Of a DNA stretch of 64,000 bases, positions 43,893-53,085 are shown piece after piece (the stretch's first letter is position 1; each line of letters starts with the position of its first letter). The notes under the pieces are model-generated. The model was not told the DNA's origin, did no database searches, and worked only from the letters and a program-made list of their open reading frames with translations. The position numbers were made by a program, and so were the translations under genes. The DNA is taken from positions 248,001-312,000 of the forward strand of contig CANNFB010000001.1 in the NCBI GenBank assembly GCA_947503785.1, given 5' to 3'. Origin of the DNA: an uncultured Campylobacterales bacterium (GTDB taxonomy: Bacteria; Campylobacterota; Campylobacteria; Campylobacterales; Arcobacteraceae).

Positions 43893-45122
43893 TTATTTAA
43901 TCCCCTGCTCTCTTAACTTATCTTTCTTACTTTTTCTCTTTCCCTTAACAGCTTCAGGACCTTTAACTTTTGTTATTGTACTACCTGTTAATTCAAAACC
44001 TTCAATTTCTTCTCTTTGAAGCTTTATATTTGAACGTTTTTCTATTAATTTAAAATGTTCTTCATTTTCAAAAGTTATAAATGAAATAGCAAGACCTTCT
44101 CTTCCAGCTCGTCCAGTTCTTCCAATTCTGTGAATATAATCAGCAGGAGATCTTGGTAAATCATAGTTTACAACACAGGAAATATCATCAATATGTAAAC
44201 CTCGCGATGCAATATCTGAAGAGAAAAGAATATCAATTTTTTTGTTCTTAAATTCATCTAGAGTAAAAATTCTATCTTCTTGCTCTAAGTTTCCATGGAA
44301 AGATTCTGCTTTAAAACCATATTTTCTAAACTTTGCAGCTATGTTATCTGCTGCTCTATTACTTGCCATAAAAACTAATACTTTTGTGAAGCTATTTTCT
44401 TTTAAAAGTTTTTGTAATAAAGCACTTCTATTTTCTAAATTTACACTAATTACTCGTTGCTTTATCAAATCAACTGTTGGTTCTTCATTTTCTATTTCAA
44501 TTGTTATAGGATTGTTTGTAATCTTTTTTGCAATTTTTTGCATTTTAGGAGGATAAGTAGCTGAAAAAAGAAGGTTTTGTCTTTGTTCTGGTAGATTTTC
44601 TAATATCTTTTCTAACTCTTCTTCAAATCCTAAGTCAAGCATTTTATCAGCTTCATCTACTACAAAAAATTCAATAGTTGAAAGATTTATTTGTTTTTTA
44701 TCTAAAATATCTAAAAGTCGTCCAGGAGTTGCAACTACAACATCACAACCTTTTTGAATATCTAAAAGTTGATCGCCAATACTTTGTCCACCAATAACAC
44801 TTACAACTTTTATCTTTTTTTCAAATGTAGATGAAAACTTATTAAAAGTATCAGCTACTTGAAGTGTTAATTCTCGTGTTGGTGTTAAAACTAAAGTTTT
44901 GATTTTTGATTTACCAAGAGGCGTATTATTTAACCAATTATTTAAAATAGGAAGAACAAAACTTGCAGTCTTTCCACTTCCCGTTTGTGCACGTGCAAGA
45001 ATATCTTCTTTTTTTAAAACTAAAGGTATAACTTTTTCTTGTATTTTTGTAGGAATTTCATAATCATTCTTTGTTAAAGCTTCTTGGATAGGAGCTAATA
45101 GATTAAATTTTGTAAATGACAT
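43893..45122 (-). CDS. DEAD-box RNA helicase, RhlE-like
   Basis: A 409-residue helicase with all core motifs: Q motif (YEIPTKIQEKVIPLVL), Walker A ARAQTGSGKTASFVLP, PTRELTLQ, TPGRLLD, the DEAD box (VVDEADKMLDLGF), SAT (LFSATYPPKM), and HRIGRTGRAGREG at the end of the second RecA domain. A basic C-terminal tail (GKRKSKKDKLREQGIK) follows. The family unwinds RNA in ribosome assembly and decay, especially in the cold. It starts at ATG 45122, whose complement overlaps the ATG of the divergent gene. Confidence 0.92.
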   Translation of the reverse strand: MSFTKFNLLAPIQEALTKNDYEIPTKIQEKVIPLVLKKEDILARAQTGSGKTASFVLPILNNWLNNTPLGKSKIKTLVLTPTRELTLQVADTFNKFSSTFEKKIKVVSVIGGQSIGDQLLDIQKGCDVVVATPGRLLDILDKKQINLSTIEFFVVDEADKMLDLGFEEELEKILENLPEQRQNLLFSATYPPKMQKIAKKITNNPITIEIENEEPTVDLIKQRVISVNLENRSALLQKLLKENSFTKVLVFMASNRAADNIAAKFRKYGFKAESFHGNLEQEDRIFTLDEFKNKKIDILFSSDIASRGLHIDDISCVVNYDLPRSPADYIHRIGRTGRAGREGLAISFITFENEEHFKLIEKRSNIKLQREEIEGFELTGSTITKVKGPEAVKGKRKSKKDKLREQGIK

Positions 45123-45672
45123 GAGTTTTATCCTTGGTAATATTTATCGTATTTTAGACAGTTTTGCCTTTAAAAAAGGTTTCTTTGATTTCAATCAAGG
45201 TATTAAAGAAAAGTTTTTAGTATATTTTTATACTATTACTATTAAAGGATTTATTATTACATTCACATTTATACATTTAATTCATTTTTTCTCAGTTTTT
45301 ATATATGGCGGTTTTTTATTTGTTGATAACCTATTTTTATCAAAGATATCGCAAACTTTAAATGAAGAAGAAACAGCAAAAGCTAGAGAGTCTTTTATGA
45401 TGCATGTACGAAAAGTAGTGCCTTGGTCGTTGCTTATAGCTGTTGCATCTGGTTTATATTTAATTACACAAGTTTTTGGACCTATTAGTGATGATGGATT
45501 AAATAGCTTCCAAATTATGTTAAGTATCAAAGCATTTTTTGGTTTATGGTTAGGGATTAGAGGTTTTAATCAAAAGTTTTTTAAGATAAATCCCTTTGTA
45601 TTTACCTCTCATTTATTTCCGTTTCTTTGTGTAATTCTTATAATCTTTATCTCACAAATTATGTATCTTTAA
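45121..45672 (+). CDS. hypothetical membrane protein (four helices)
   Basis: A 183-residue protein if ATG 45121 is used, but that start overlaps the divergent helicase start and lacks a ribosome site. An internal, possibly non-ATG start near 45240 (AAAGGA precedes ATTTATTATT) would give a protein beginning with the helix TFIHLIHFFSVFIYGGFLFVDN. Further helices are VPWSLLIAVASGLYLITQV and a C-terminal hydrophobic tail. Two conserved His-like positions in the helices recall membrane heme or copper-handling proteins of the CopD type, but this is not certain. Terminated by a clear hairpin. Confidence 0.55.
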   Translation: MSFILGNIYRILDSFAFKKGFFDFNQGIKEKFLVYFYTITIKGFIITFTFIHLIHFFSVFIYGGFLFVDNLFLSKISQTLNEEETAKARESFMMHVRKVVPWSLLIAVASGLYLITQVFGPISDDGLNSFQIMLSIKAFFGLWLGIRGFNQKFFKINPFVFTSHLFPFLCVILIIFISQIMYL

Positions 45673-45679
45673 GAAGTCC

Positions 45680-45710
45680 AAGCGTTCAAGTAATTTGAAC
45701 TGCTTGTTTT
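45680..45710 (+). terminator. rho-independent terminator
   Basis: Stem AAGCGTTCAA/TTGAACTGCTT around a short loop, followed by GTTTTATT, just after the stop at 45672. Confidence 0.7.
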
Positions 45711-45721
45711 ATTAATAAAAT

Positions 45722-45913
45722 TTAATTATCTTCTAAATTTTCACTTACTACAGCATTTAACTCTTTTTCTAAATCTTCATCACTAACTGTGTCTAACTCA
45801 TCATAAAGTGTATCAACAGATTTTTTATAATCTTCATACGTTTTATGAGGTAAATTACCATTTTTTAACTCTTCTTCAAATCTCTCTTTTGTCATATATA
45901 CTCTGTTAATCAT
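45722..45913 (-). CDS. small acidic hypothetical protein
   Basis: A 63-residue protein starting MINRVYMTKERFEEELKNGN with GAGGAAAAG as ribosome site. It is helical and strongly acidic (DTLYDELDTVSDEDLEKEL). It lies 10 bases downstream of the glycosyltransferase and is the last gene of that operon. No family recognised. Confidence 0.65.
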   Translation of the reverse strand: MINRVYMTKERFEEELKNGNLPHKTYEDYKKSVDTLYDELDTVSDEDLEKELNAVVSENLEDN

Positions 45914-45923
45914 AACTTTTCCT

Positions 45924-47189
45924 CTATTTAGTCTTAATATTTTTATTCTTCTCTTCTATCCATTGTGACATATACTTTGTACTTGCCATTGTGTGATGTT
46001 TTAACATTGAACCTGTGAAATTTTCTAATCTATGTTCTTCTATATTTTCATATACCTCATCGATTTTTTCAATTAATTGCTTAGATAAAATATCTGCATC
46101 ATATTTTGATTTTAATAATATAGATGAATTTATTTTTGCTTCATTCCATAATTTTTTATCATTATACAATTCAACTGCCTTTTTTGCAAATTCTTCTACC
46201 TCATCACTTATAAATCCAGGCCAAGTTTCATTCTCACTATCATACATACCTTCACTTCCAACACTAGATGTAATACTTGGCGTTTGCATAATCATTGCAT
46301 CTAAAAGTTTTCCTTTTATTCCTGCACCAAATCTAATAGGAGCTAGACAAACTTTAGAGTTTTCAATAACTTCATAAGCATCATCTGCCCAGCCTTTTAT
46401 TAAAAATCCTGTTTTTGGATTATTTAAAGATGTTGCTTTTGGTGGCGGATATGAACCATATATATGAAGTTGTGCATTTGGTAGTTTTTTTCTAATAAGT
46501 GGCCATATTTTTTGAAGATATAAAACTACATCCCAATTTGGGGCATGACGAAAGTTTCCTATTGTCATAAAGTGTTCACGTTCTTCAAAAGATTTAGTTT
46601 CAGTAGGAACTGTTTTTAAATTAACCATAAAAGGTAAATGATGAAGTAAAGACTTATCAACTTTAAAAGTTTCTTTTAGTAATTTTATTTCATAAGAAGA
46701 TATTATCAATGAGATATCACATCGCAGAATTGCAGATATCTCTCTTTTTGCTAAACTTGAAAACAAATCAGTTTTAGTAGTTTCTCTATTTTCTTTTAAA
46801 GCTTGATGTCTAGCATTTCTTAAAAGTTGCAAATCTTCAGTATCAAGTATTTTTAAAGCATTTGGACAGTTTAACTCAACTCTCCATCCAAACTGTTCTT
46901 CCATCATAAATCTATCAAACAAAACAATATCAGGATTATATGCTTTTATATATACATCAAAGCTATCAGAGTTTAACTCTATGCTTGAAGAGGTGATTCC
47001 TTCTTTATTTAAATCAATACTATGTTCAGAAAACGCACAAGGTGTACAAAATTCTACTTTGTAATCATTTACTTTAAATAGTCTCATTATAGACATTATA
47101 TGAGTACCTGCTGCTGAGGACTTTGGTTCTGGCCAAACATATCCTATCACTAATAGTTTTTTTATTTCAGTCTTTATTTGCTCATCCAC
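45924..47189 (-). CDS. glycosyltransferase (GT4-like)
   Basis: A 421-residue protein with two Rossmann-like halves. It begins KKLLVIGYVWPEPKSSAAGTHI (nucleotide-sugar glycosyltransferase N-terminus). The C-terminal domain carries LHIYGSYPP, GFLIKGWADDAYEVI, and the donor-binding segment CLAPIRFGAGIKGKLLDAMIMQTPSITSSVGSEGM. The start is GTG 47189, inside the end of the upstream hydrolase gene (16-base overlap). The acceptor is unknown; an envelope or exopolysaccharide glycan is plausible. Confidence 0.85.
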   Translation of the reverse strand: MDEQIKTEIKKLLVIGYVWPEPKSSAAGTHIMSIMRLFKVNDYKVEFCTPCAFSEHSIDLNKEGITSSSIELNSDSFDVYIKAYNPDIVLFDRFMMEEQFGWRVELNCPNALKILDTEDLQLLRNARHQALKENRETTKTDLFSSLAKREISAILRCDISLIISSYEIKLLKETFKVDKSLLHHLPFMVNLKTVPTETKSFEEREHFMTIGNFRHAPNWDVVLYLQKIWPLIRKKLPNAQLHIYGSYPPPKATSLNNPKTGFLIKGWADDAYEVIENSKVCLAPIRFGAGIKGKLLDAMIMQTPSITSSVGSEGMYDSENETWPGFISDEVEEFAKKAVELYNDKKLWNEAKINSSILLKSKYDADILSKQLIEKIDEVYENIEEHRLENFTGSMLKHHTMASTKYMSQWIEEKNKNIKTK

Positions 47190-47869
47190 TCTTTTATCTT
47201 AGTACTTAACTCTTTTGGAACCTCAAGTGGAATATTATGACTAGTTCCCTCACGTGAAAGTAAAGTCATATTATGTTCTATTGTTTGTAGTTTTTTTATT
47301 GATTTATGATTAAGCAATCTATCTTTTGTACTATAGTAAAACCATATATTTAATTTTAAACCAACTAAGTCTTCAAGTAAGTCTATTCTATTAAATGTAC
47401 TTGTAAGCTGAGAAATAAAAGTCTCTTTTCCCAAGTCCATAAACATATTTTGAATTATTTTGATTAGCTCATCATCTTCTTTGTTTTGTTCTTCTACAAG
47501 TGTTACAGCTTTTTCATAAGGTAAGCCTTTAAAGCCTTCTTTTTCTATGACAGCAAACTTCTCTCTTCTTCTCTCAATTTCAGCTTCTTCAGAAGCTCCT
47601 GGAGTTGCTGCTACCATAAATAGTTTATTTACTCTCTGTGGATATGTAACTGCAAAGTAAGAAGCTATATATCCACCAAGAGAGAAACCTAAAAGATTTA
47701 CTTTTTCTTCTTTAAATACTTCTAACAATATATCAAGAATCTCATCGAAGTCTTCACTATGTGGAATTGGAACATGAACTAATTCATATTCATCTAAAAA
47801 AGGTTTAATTCTACTCCAAAGTCTAACATCAGTCATAAGACCTGGAATTAAATATATTTTTTCTTTCAT
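47174..47869 (-). CDS. alpha/beta-hydrolase
   Basis: A 231-residue single-domain hydrolase. Strand and oxyanion regions YLIPGLMTDVRLWSRIKPFLDEYE and the nucleophile elbow GFSLGGYIASYFA (Ser) are visible. Candidate acid is in YYSTKDRLLNHKS and catalytic His in GTSHNIPLEVP. It resembles esterases and lactonases of unknown substrate. Likely the first gene of the operon with the glycosyltransferase and the small acidic protein. Confidence 0.82.
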   Translation of the reverse strand: MKEKIYLIPGLMTDVRLWSRIKPFLDEYELVHVPIPHSEDFDEILDILLEVFKEEKVNLLGFSLGGYIASYFAVTYPQRVNKLFMVAATPGASEEAEIERRREKFAVIEKEGFKGLPYEKAVTLVEEQNKEDDELIKIIQNMFMDLGKETFISQLTSTFNRIDLLEDLVGLKLNIWFYYSTKDRLLNHKSIKKLQTIEHNMTLLSREGTSHNIPLEVPKELSTKIKEWMSK

Positions 47870-47914
47870 TGCTTACCTATGTTTTTATACTTGATTTTAT
47901 TTTTAGTATGATAT

Positions 47915-48400
47915 CTAAAATATTTTAATATTAATTAATTCCTTTATCTCATCTAAATGTATTTTAAAATGTACAGGATAATCTACAATCATTTCTTCTA
48001 GTGTATATTGATCTTCTAATGCACTTATCCATTTATTCTGTAATTTAGATGTGTCAATATTTTTAATTACATTAGTAATATGAATATTTGTATATTTCAT
48101 TAATTGAAGTAAATCATTCCAATTATAATTATTATAATCTTGTATTGCTATCCACTTATCATTTGCCCCAAGATTAGCATAGTCTGGAAAAATTAAAGGT
48201 GTCGGCTGATATTGTAAATGGATAATTCTATGTGTATTATTTGATGCAGAATCTACTAAATGGCCTACTATTTGTTTTATAGTTCTATTTTGATTATTTC
48301 TTTTTGTTGAAACCATATCAGTGTCTAAATCTTTTAATATATCTTCTAGTTCATTAATTAGTAATAGTGTATCATTACTTATATCTTCTAATAATTTCAT
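47915..48400 (-). CDS. DinB-family protein (DfsB-like)
   Basis: A 161-residue four-helix-bundle protein: TIKQIVGHLVDSASNNTHRI, WNDLLQLMKYTNIHITNVIKNID, ALEDQYTLEEMIVDYPVHFKIHLDEI. His residues at GHLVD and in VHFKIH match the metal-binding triad of DinB-like bacillithiol or thiol transferases. The start has AAAGGAATAAA. Substrate unknown. Confidence 0.8.
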   Translation of the reverse strand: MKLLEDISNDTLLLINELEDILKDLDTDMVSTKRNNQNRTIKQIVGHLVDSASNNTHRIIHLQYQPTPLIFPDYANLGANDKWIAIQDYNNYNWNDLLQLMKYTNIHITNVIKNIDTSKLQNKWISALEDQYTLEEMIVDYPVHFKIHLDEIKELINIKIF

Positions 48401-48418
48401 TTTATTCCTTTTATATGT

Positions 48419-48526
48419 TTATATTTTAGTACAAATGATAATACCAGTAGACCAATTTAATTTTGTACAATTAAAATCATCTCTATTTTCTAAATACTTT
48501 GGGTATATTTCAATATTATCTTTCAT
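48419..48526 (-). CDS. short ORF upstream of the DinB-like gene
   Basis: Thirty-five codons from ATG 48526 with a strong ribosome site (GGAG, nine bases away): KDNIEIYPKYLENRDDFNCT then KLNWSTGIIICTKI, ending at 48419. It is just upstream of the DinB-like gene on the same strand. It may be a small protein or the truncated start of a larger one; nothing similar is recognised. Confidence 0.35.
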   Translation of the reverse strand: MKDNIEIYPKYLENRDDFNCTKLNWSTGIIICTKI

Positions 48527-48616
48527 TCGTTACTACTCCTTTTACAAAGATATTATACTAAAGTTAATAAATAATTAGATTATTATATTTTAATTTAATG
48601 ATTTATTAAAACTACT

Positions 48617-50221
48617 GTGATAACATATCAAATGAATAATAACTTACAAATGGTTTATACCTATCATAATGAAACAAAACACTCGCAACAAAGATACGCA
48701 AAGTCTTTAGGATATATGGATTGGGCTACACAGCCAGATCCATATAGAACATATAGCAACACAACAAAAACAAAGTTACCTTTGTCTTTTGATAATAAAA
48801 CTTTAGAATATAGTCAAATATTTACACAAGTAAATGATAAAAAAGAAAATAAACTTTCAGCACCGTTATGTCTAGAGTCAATATCACAATTTTTTCAATT
48901 CTCACTAGGATTAGCTGCAATAAAAGAGTATGGTGATCAATCATGGGCTTTAAGATGTAATGCTTCTAGTGGAAATTTACAGCCAAGTGAAGCATATATT
49001 ATATCAAATGAGATTCAAGGAATAGAAGATGGTTTACATCACTATTCTCCAAAAGAACATGAATTAGAACTTTTAAGTTCTACAGAAGAGAATCTAAACT
49101 TAAAAGAAGATAGTTTTTTGCTTTGTTTATCTTCAATTGTTTGGAGAGAAGCTTGGAAATATGGGGAGCGCTCATGGAGATATACTCAACTTGATTGTGG
49201 ACATGCTTTAAAAGCTTTAGAAATTTCTGCTTTAATATTAGGATGGAAAATTGAAGTTTTAAATACAAAAGATTCAGAACTTGAAAACTTAATAGGTTTT
49301 AATCAAAGCAGTAGATATGTACCAGAAGAGCGAGAGTTAGCTGATATGTTAATTCTTGTATCAAAAAACAATACTTCTACTAGTAATGATGTAAATATTT
49401 CAAGTATAAGAGAAAAACTTCAAACAGAATACAAAGGAAAAGCAAATCAGTTAAGTTTAGATTGGCATAAATGGGATATTTTAGAGAAAATTGAAGATGC
49501 TACATTAAGTGATGAGTTAGAGATAAAAAAATACTCAAATGACAAATACGAAATAAATCCATATAGACAGCCCTCTTTATTAGCTAAAGATATAGTTCTA
49601 TCAAGACGTTCTGCACAAGTTATGGATAAAGATGATTGTACTATTTCAAAAAAAGAGTTTGAAACAATCTTAGGTTCTGTTAAATGTAATACTTCAACTA
49701 TTAACTTAGTGCTTTTTGTTCATTCTGTAGAAGAGCTTGAATCTGGACTTTATATATTAATTAGAAATAAAGAACATAAAAATAAATTACAAGCTTTACT
49801 TAAAGATGAGTTTCTATGGGAAGAAGTTGATACAAATGCAGGAGAGTTATATAAACTTGAAGTTGGAGATTTTAAATTTTTAGCAAAAGCAATCTCTTGT
49901 AATCAAGATATAGCAAGCCATGGAGCATTTACTTTAGGAATGCTAGCAGAATTTACAAACCAATTAGAACAATATGGTTCTTCAAAATACAAGCATTTAT
50001 ATTGGGATTGTGGGGCTATTGGACAACAGCTTTATTTAGAAGCAACAACATTAAAATTATCAGCTACTGGTATTGGATGTTTTCTAGATAATATTCTTCA
50101 TGATACTATAGGTTTAAAATCTAACCAATTTCAAACACTTTATCACTTTACAATAGGTCGTGGACTAGTTGATGAAAGACTATCAACTAAAAAACCTTAC
50201 AGTAATTCAAGAAGAGATTAA
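48617..50221 (+). CDS. SagB/ThcOx-type nitroreductase-fold dehydrogenase (two domains)
   Basis: A 534-residue protein made of two nitroreductase-like FMN-binding halves, as in SagB-type proteins. The first half has RCNASSGNLQPSEAYII and QLDCGHALKALEISALILGW; the second has LAKDIVLSRRSAQVMDKDD and the long YWDCGAIGQQLYLEATTLKLSATGIGCFLDN. SagB enzymes oxidise azolines during ribosomal peptide maturation, but no YcaO gene or precursor peptide is nearby. A stand-alone flavin oxidoreductase is therefore likely. Starts GTG 48617, ATG 48632 and ATG 48650 are possible; none has a strong ribosome site. It overlaps the next start by one base. Confidence 0.78.
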   Translation: MITYQMNNNLQMVYTYHNETKHSQQRYAKSLGYMDWATQPDPYRTYSNTTKTKLPLSFDNKTLEYSQIFTQVNDKKENKLSAPLCLESISQFFQFSLGLAAIKEYGDQSWALRCNASSGNLQPSEAYIISNEIQGIEDGLHHYSPKEHELELLSSTEENLNLKEDSFLLCLSSIVWREAWKYGERSWRYTQLDCGHALKALEISALILGWKIEVLNTKDSELENLIGFNQSSRYVPEERELADMLILVSKNNTSTSNDVNISSIREKLQTEYKGKANQLSLDWHKWDILEKIEDATLSDELEIKKYSNDKYEINPYRQPSLLAKDIVLSRRSAQVMDKDDCTISKKEFETILGSVKCNTSTINLVLFVHSVEELESGLYILIRNKEHKNKLQALLKDEFLWEEVDTNAGELYKLEVGDFKFLAKAISCNQDIASHGAFTLGMLAEFTNQLEQYGSSKYKHLYWDCGAIGQQLYLEATTLKLSATGIGCFLDNILHDTIGLKSNQFQTLYHFTIGRGLVDERLSTKKPYSNSRRD

Positions 50222-50607
50222 TGTCACCAAAAAATCTATTTATATTAACTTTTTTTGCCATTATGTCCGTCTACTTATATGTATTTGGGCAAGAAAAAAC
50301 TATTGAGATTATAAAAGAAGAATATTTATTTATCTTAGGTCTAAGTCCAATTATAATTGCTCTTTTATATTTTAAGATGCAAGTAAAAGGGAAAGAGTTA
50401 ATAGATTTTAATAAAAACAATGGCTTTTCAATAAAAAGTACAATTGTTTTTTTTCTTATTTTTCAAGTAGTTGATTATATATTAGAAGATGGATTTATAG
50501 GAATGATTAGTATGTGGTTTTTATATTGGATTATGGGATTAATAGCCCTTTTATTAATGCAAACTATTAATTATTATAAAAACTACAAACTTCATCTTAG
50601 ACAATAG
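50221..50607 (+). CDS. small membrane protein coupled to the SagB-like gene
   Basis: A 128-residue protein of three to four hydrophobic helices (LFILTFFAIMSVYLYVFG, YLFILGLSPIIIALLYF, IVFFLIFQVVDYILEDGFIG, WFLYWIMGLIALLLMQ). Its ATG shares the A of the SagB stop (TAATG), so the two are translated together and probably act together at the membrane. No family recognised. Confidence 0.7.
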   Translation: MSPKNLFILTFFAIMSVYLYVFGQEKTIEIIKEEYLFILGLSPIIIALLYFKMQVKGKELIDFNKNNGFSIKSTIVFFLIFQVVDYILEDGFIGMISMWFLYWIMGLIALLLMQTINYYKNYKLHLRQ

Positions 50608-50619
50608 AGATTATTAAAT

Positions 50620-52143
50620 TTAAACAGTTTTTTTTATAATCTCTGTAGGTAGTTTAATACAAAAACAAGCACCTTTATAATCAAGGCCATTGTGTTTGTA
50701 TTCAACATTTTTTACTTTTATTATGCTTTTTATATGTTTAGTAATAATTTGATAAGTCATATATAAACCTATCCCCGTACCTTGACTTCTGTGTTTTGTA
50801 GTGAAATATGGTTCAAATATTTTTTCTAAATTCTTATTACTTATTCCATATCCATTATCTGTTATTTTAAGATAATAGTTTTCTTCTTCTTTTATTAAAT
50901 CAATAAATACAAATTTATCATAATCTATTTTTTCTATTTGATTTAAAGCATCTCTTGCATTATTTAAAATATTAATTAAAGCCTGGATAAATAGATTTTC
51001 ATTACACTTAAAATATATATCATTTTCTATATTTAGATGAAATTTAATATTTGAATTAATATATGCATCTTTTATTAAAGTAATTGTTTTATCAACACTA
51101 TTTTTTATATTAACCTCTTTGATATTATGATTATCAGTTAAGAAAAAGTTTCTAAAATCTTCAATTGTATTAGATAAATATTGTGCTTGATTATTAATAT
51201 TTTCCATATTATCAAGTAATTCTACATCTTCCAAAATATTCATTTCTTTTTTTATTTTAGTTGCAGTTGATATAGTTGAAATTAAAGATAAAGGCTGTCT
51301 CCATTGATGTGCTATATTTTCAATCATTTCACCCATTGTACTGATTTTAGCTTGATGATATAAGATTTTATCTTTTTCTTTTAATTCATCTTCTTGTTCT
51401 TTAAGTAATGTAATATCTGTGGCAATTCCTAATACAATAGGAATAGAATCATCTAAAGTATAAGGAATTTTAATACTCCAATAATATCTATGTATATTTT
51501 CATTTTTAAAATACTCTTCTAGTGAAACTTTTTCTAAACTAGTCAAAACTTCTAAATCTGACTCCCAAAAAGAATCTGCAACAGCTAGGGGAATTACTTC
51601 ACTATCTATTTTGCCAATAATTTTTTCAGCAGGAAGTTCAAATAAATCTGCTACTTTTGAATTTACATATCTGAAAACTCTATTTTTATCTTTCATATAT
51701 ATATAAGCATCTACATTATCTAAAATAGTATCTAAGAAATATTTTTGTGTAAGAATCTTATTTTCTAAGTTTTTTTGTTCTGTTATATCTGTAGAAATTC
51801 CAAACATACCAATAATATCTTTACTATCATCGTATAAAGGCTTTTTTACAGTAATATATGTTCTCTTTTGATTTGTATTTTTTAATATTAAATTTTCTTC
51901 TGTTTCTATTATATTTCCATTAAATACTAACCTATCATTTTCAAATAATTCTTCAATTTTATCTTCATCAAAAAAAGTATAATCATCTTTTCCTATGATT
52001 TCATCAATATTTGTTTTAAAAAGTTCTAATACAAGACTGTTAGCATAGGTATATTTCCCATCTAAGTCTTTTGTATATATATAAGCTCCTACTTCATTTA
52101 ATACAGAAACTAATGTATTAATACTAGGTGTTTGTTGCAGCAT
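50620..52143 (-). CDS. PAS-PAS sensor histidine kinase
   Basis: A 507-residue cytoplasmic kinase without membrane helices. Two PAS domains (about 12-120, GAYIYTKDLDGKYTYANSLV; about 135-250, VDAYIYMKDKNRVFRYVN) precede a coiled coil, the phospho-acceptor ENIAHQWRQPLSLI (His about 300) and a HATPase domain with NARDALNQI (N box), ITDNGYGIS (G1) and GTGIGLYMTYQII (G2). The response regulator is not adjacent. PAS ligands may be heme, FAD or small molecules; no clear clue. Confidence 0.9.
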   Translation of the reverse strand: MLQQTPSINTLVSVLNEVGAYIYTKDLDGKYTYANSLVLELFKTNIDEIIGKDDYTFFDEDKIEELFENDRLVFNGNIIETEENLILKNTNQKRTYITVKKPLYDDSKDIIGMFGISTDITEQKNLENKILTQKYFLDTILDNVDAYIYMKDKNRVFRYVNSKVADLFELPAEKIIGKIDSEVIPLAVADSFWESDLEVLTSLEKVSLEEYFKNENIHRYYWSIKIPYTLDDSIPIVLGIATDITLLKEQEDELKEKDKILYHQAKISTMGEMIENIAHQWRQPLSLISTISTATKIKKEMNILEDVELLDNMENINNQAQYLSNTIEDFRNFFLTDNHNIKEVNIKNSVDKTITLIKDAYINSNIKFHLNIENDIYFKCNENLFIQALINILNNARDALNQIEKIDYDKFVFIDLIKEEENYYLKITDNGYGISNKNLEKIFEPYFTTKHRSQGTGIGLYMTYQIITKHIKSIIKVKNVEYKHNGLDYKGACFCIKLPTEIIKKTV

Positions 52144-52201
52144 AATAATTAACCTTGTTTACATAATCTATACCCTATTTTACCAAAAGTAACTTATTTT
52201 T

Positions 52202-52564
52202 TTATTTCAAATTAACAAGATAAAGATTTCCACTATCCGTTGATATATAAATTTCTCCAGTTGGGGATTCAATTACATTTCTTATTCTCTCATTTAAATC
52301 TTCACCCTTAGCATTTAAAATAATACGATTTAAATGGCGGAGTTTTAATGCACCACCAAGCAGGTTTCCTTTTAAATTTTTATGCTTTTTTCATCTCCAC
52401 CTCTTGGTCCATGTTCTATTGCATATAGTTTTTTTGATGTTTTATCATAAAAAAGTCATACCCCAAATTACACCTAGATTTGATGATATTTTTGTTACCG
52501 TTGTACTTGCTATTACAGAAATACAAAGAATACTTGTAATTATAAAAAGAAATACTACTCTCAT
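52202..52564 (-). pseudogene. deleted PQQ-type sugar dehydrogenase (aldose sugar dehydrogenase-like)
   Basis: Three pieces of one gene remain on the minus strand. From ATG 52564, a signal peptide then VTKISSNLGVIWGMTFL matches the family N-terminus. A shifted piece near 52440-52390 reads KKLYAIEHGPRGGDE, the family's central EHGPRGGDE motif. The last piece (52375-52202) reads GNLLGGALKLRHLNRIIL, then LNERIRNVIESPTGEIYIST, ending YLVNLK. About 115 of an expected 350 residues survive with frameshifts, so the gene is dead. The reading of the C-terminal blade supports the family. Confidence 0.78.
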
Positions 52565-52629
52565 AACCTCTCCTAAAATTGTTTTATAATATTAAAACAA
52601 TTAATTTAAAAATAAATAAGGATTATATA

Positions 52630-52908
52630 ATGAGCGAAGATAAACAAGGATTTTTAAAAAGAGCAGATGCACATATTTTTTTAGCAAGCGACCAAATAAC
52701 AGATGAAATTACAGCAGGATAAGTTAGTGCTTCATTTATGTTTGGACTTGCAAGATTTAACGCATGGATTGAAGTATCTACTTATAAATCTGCTGAAGAT
52801 ATGGCAAAAGAAAAACAAAAAGCAATGGATTATTTTTTAAAAGAGTATAAAATAATGTTAGAACAACACTTAGATGAGCATATCAAAGGTTATACTCTTT
52901 CAAAATAG
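52630..52908 (+). pseudogene. DUF3144 protein interrupted by one nonsense codon
   Basis: A 92-codon frame from ATG 52630 is intact except for TAA at 52720-52722, where the family would have a sense codon after ITAG. The text SEDKQGFLKRADAHIFLASD, QITDEITAG(stop)VSASFMFGLARFNA and later KEYKIMLEQHLDEHI matches DUF3144. A single A-to-T change from AAA would explain it. Function of the family is unknown. It looks like a recent loss. Confidence 0.75.
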
Positions 52909-52942
52909 AAAATAATGTATAATAAAAGCATAAGGATTTAGT

Positions 52943-53068
52943 ATGTTGAAAAAACTAGCTTTATTAGCATTTTTAGTTTTATGTGCAGTAGTTTTAATTT
53001 TATCTGATATGCAAAAAGATGATAAAAATAGAGCTTTTGATAAAGGAACTGCTGTTTGGCATGATTAA
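52943..53068 (+). CDS. small single-helix membrane protein
   Basis: Forty-one codons from ATG 52943 with AAGGATTTAGT as ribosome site. Residues 4-22 (KLALLAFLVLCAVVLILSD) form a membrane helix, followed by a short charged tail (MQKDDKNRAFDKGTAVWHD). A plausible small membrane peptide; no family recognised. It lies after the broken DUF3144 gene and is convergent with the pentapeptide gene. Confidence 0.6.
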   Translation: MLKKLALLAFLVLCAVVLILSDMQKDDKNRAFDKGTAVWHD

Positions 53069-53085
53069 TATATTTTTATTAGATA

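Noticed and set aside
52404-52589. 61-codon plus-strand frame opposite the sugar-dehydrogenase relic
   Set aside because: It reads the reverse of the relic's signal peptide and core motifs and has no ribosome site.
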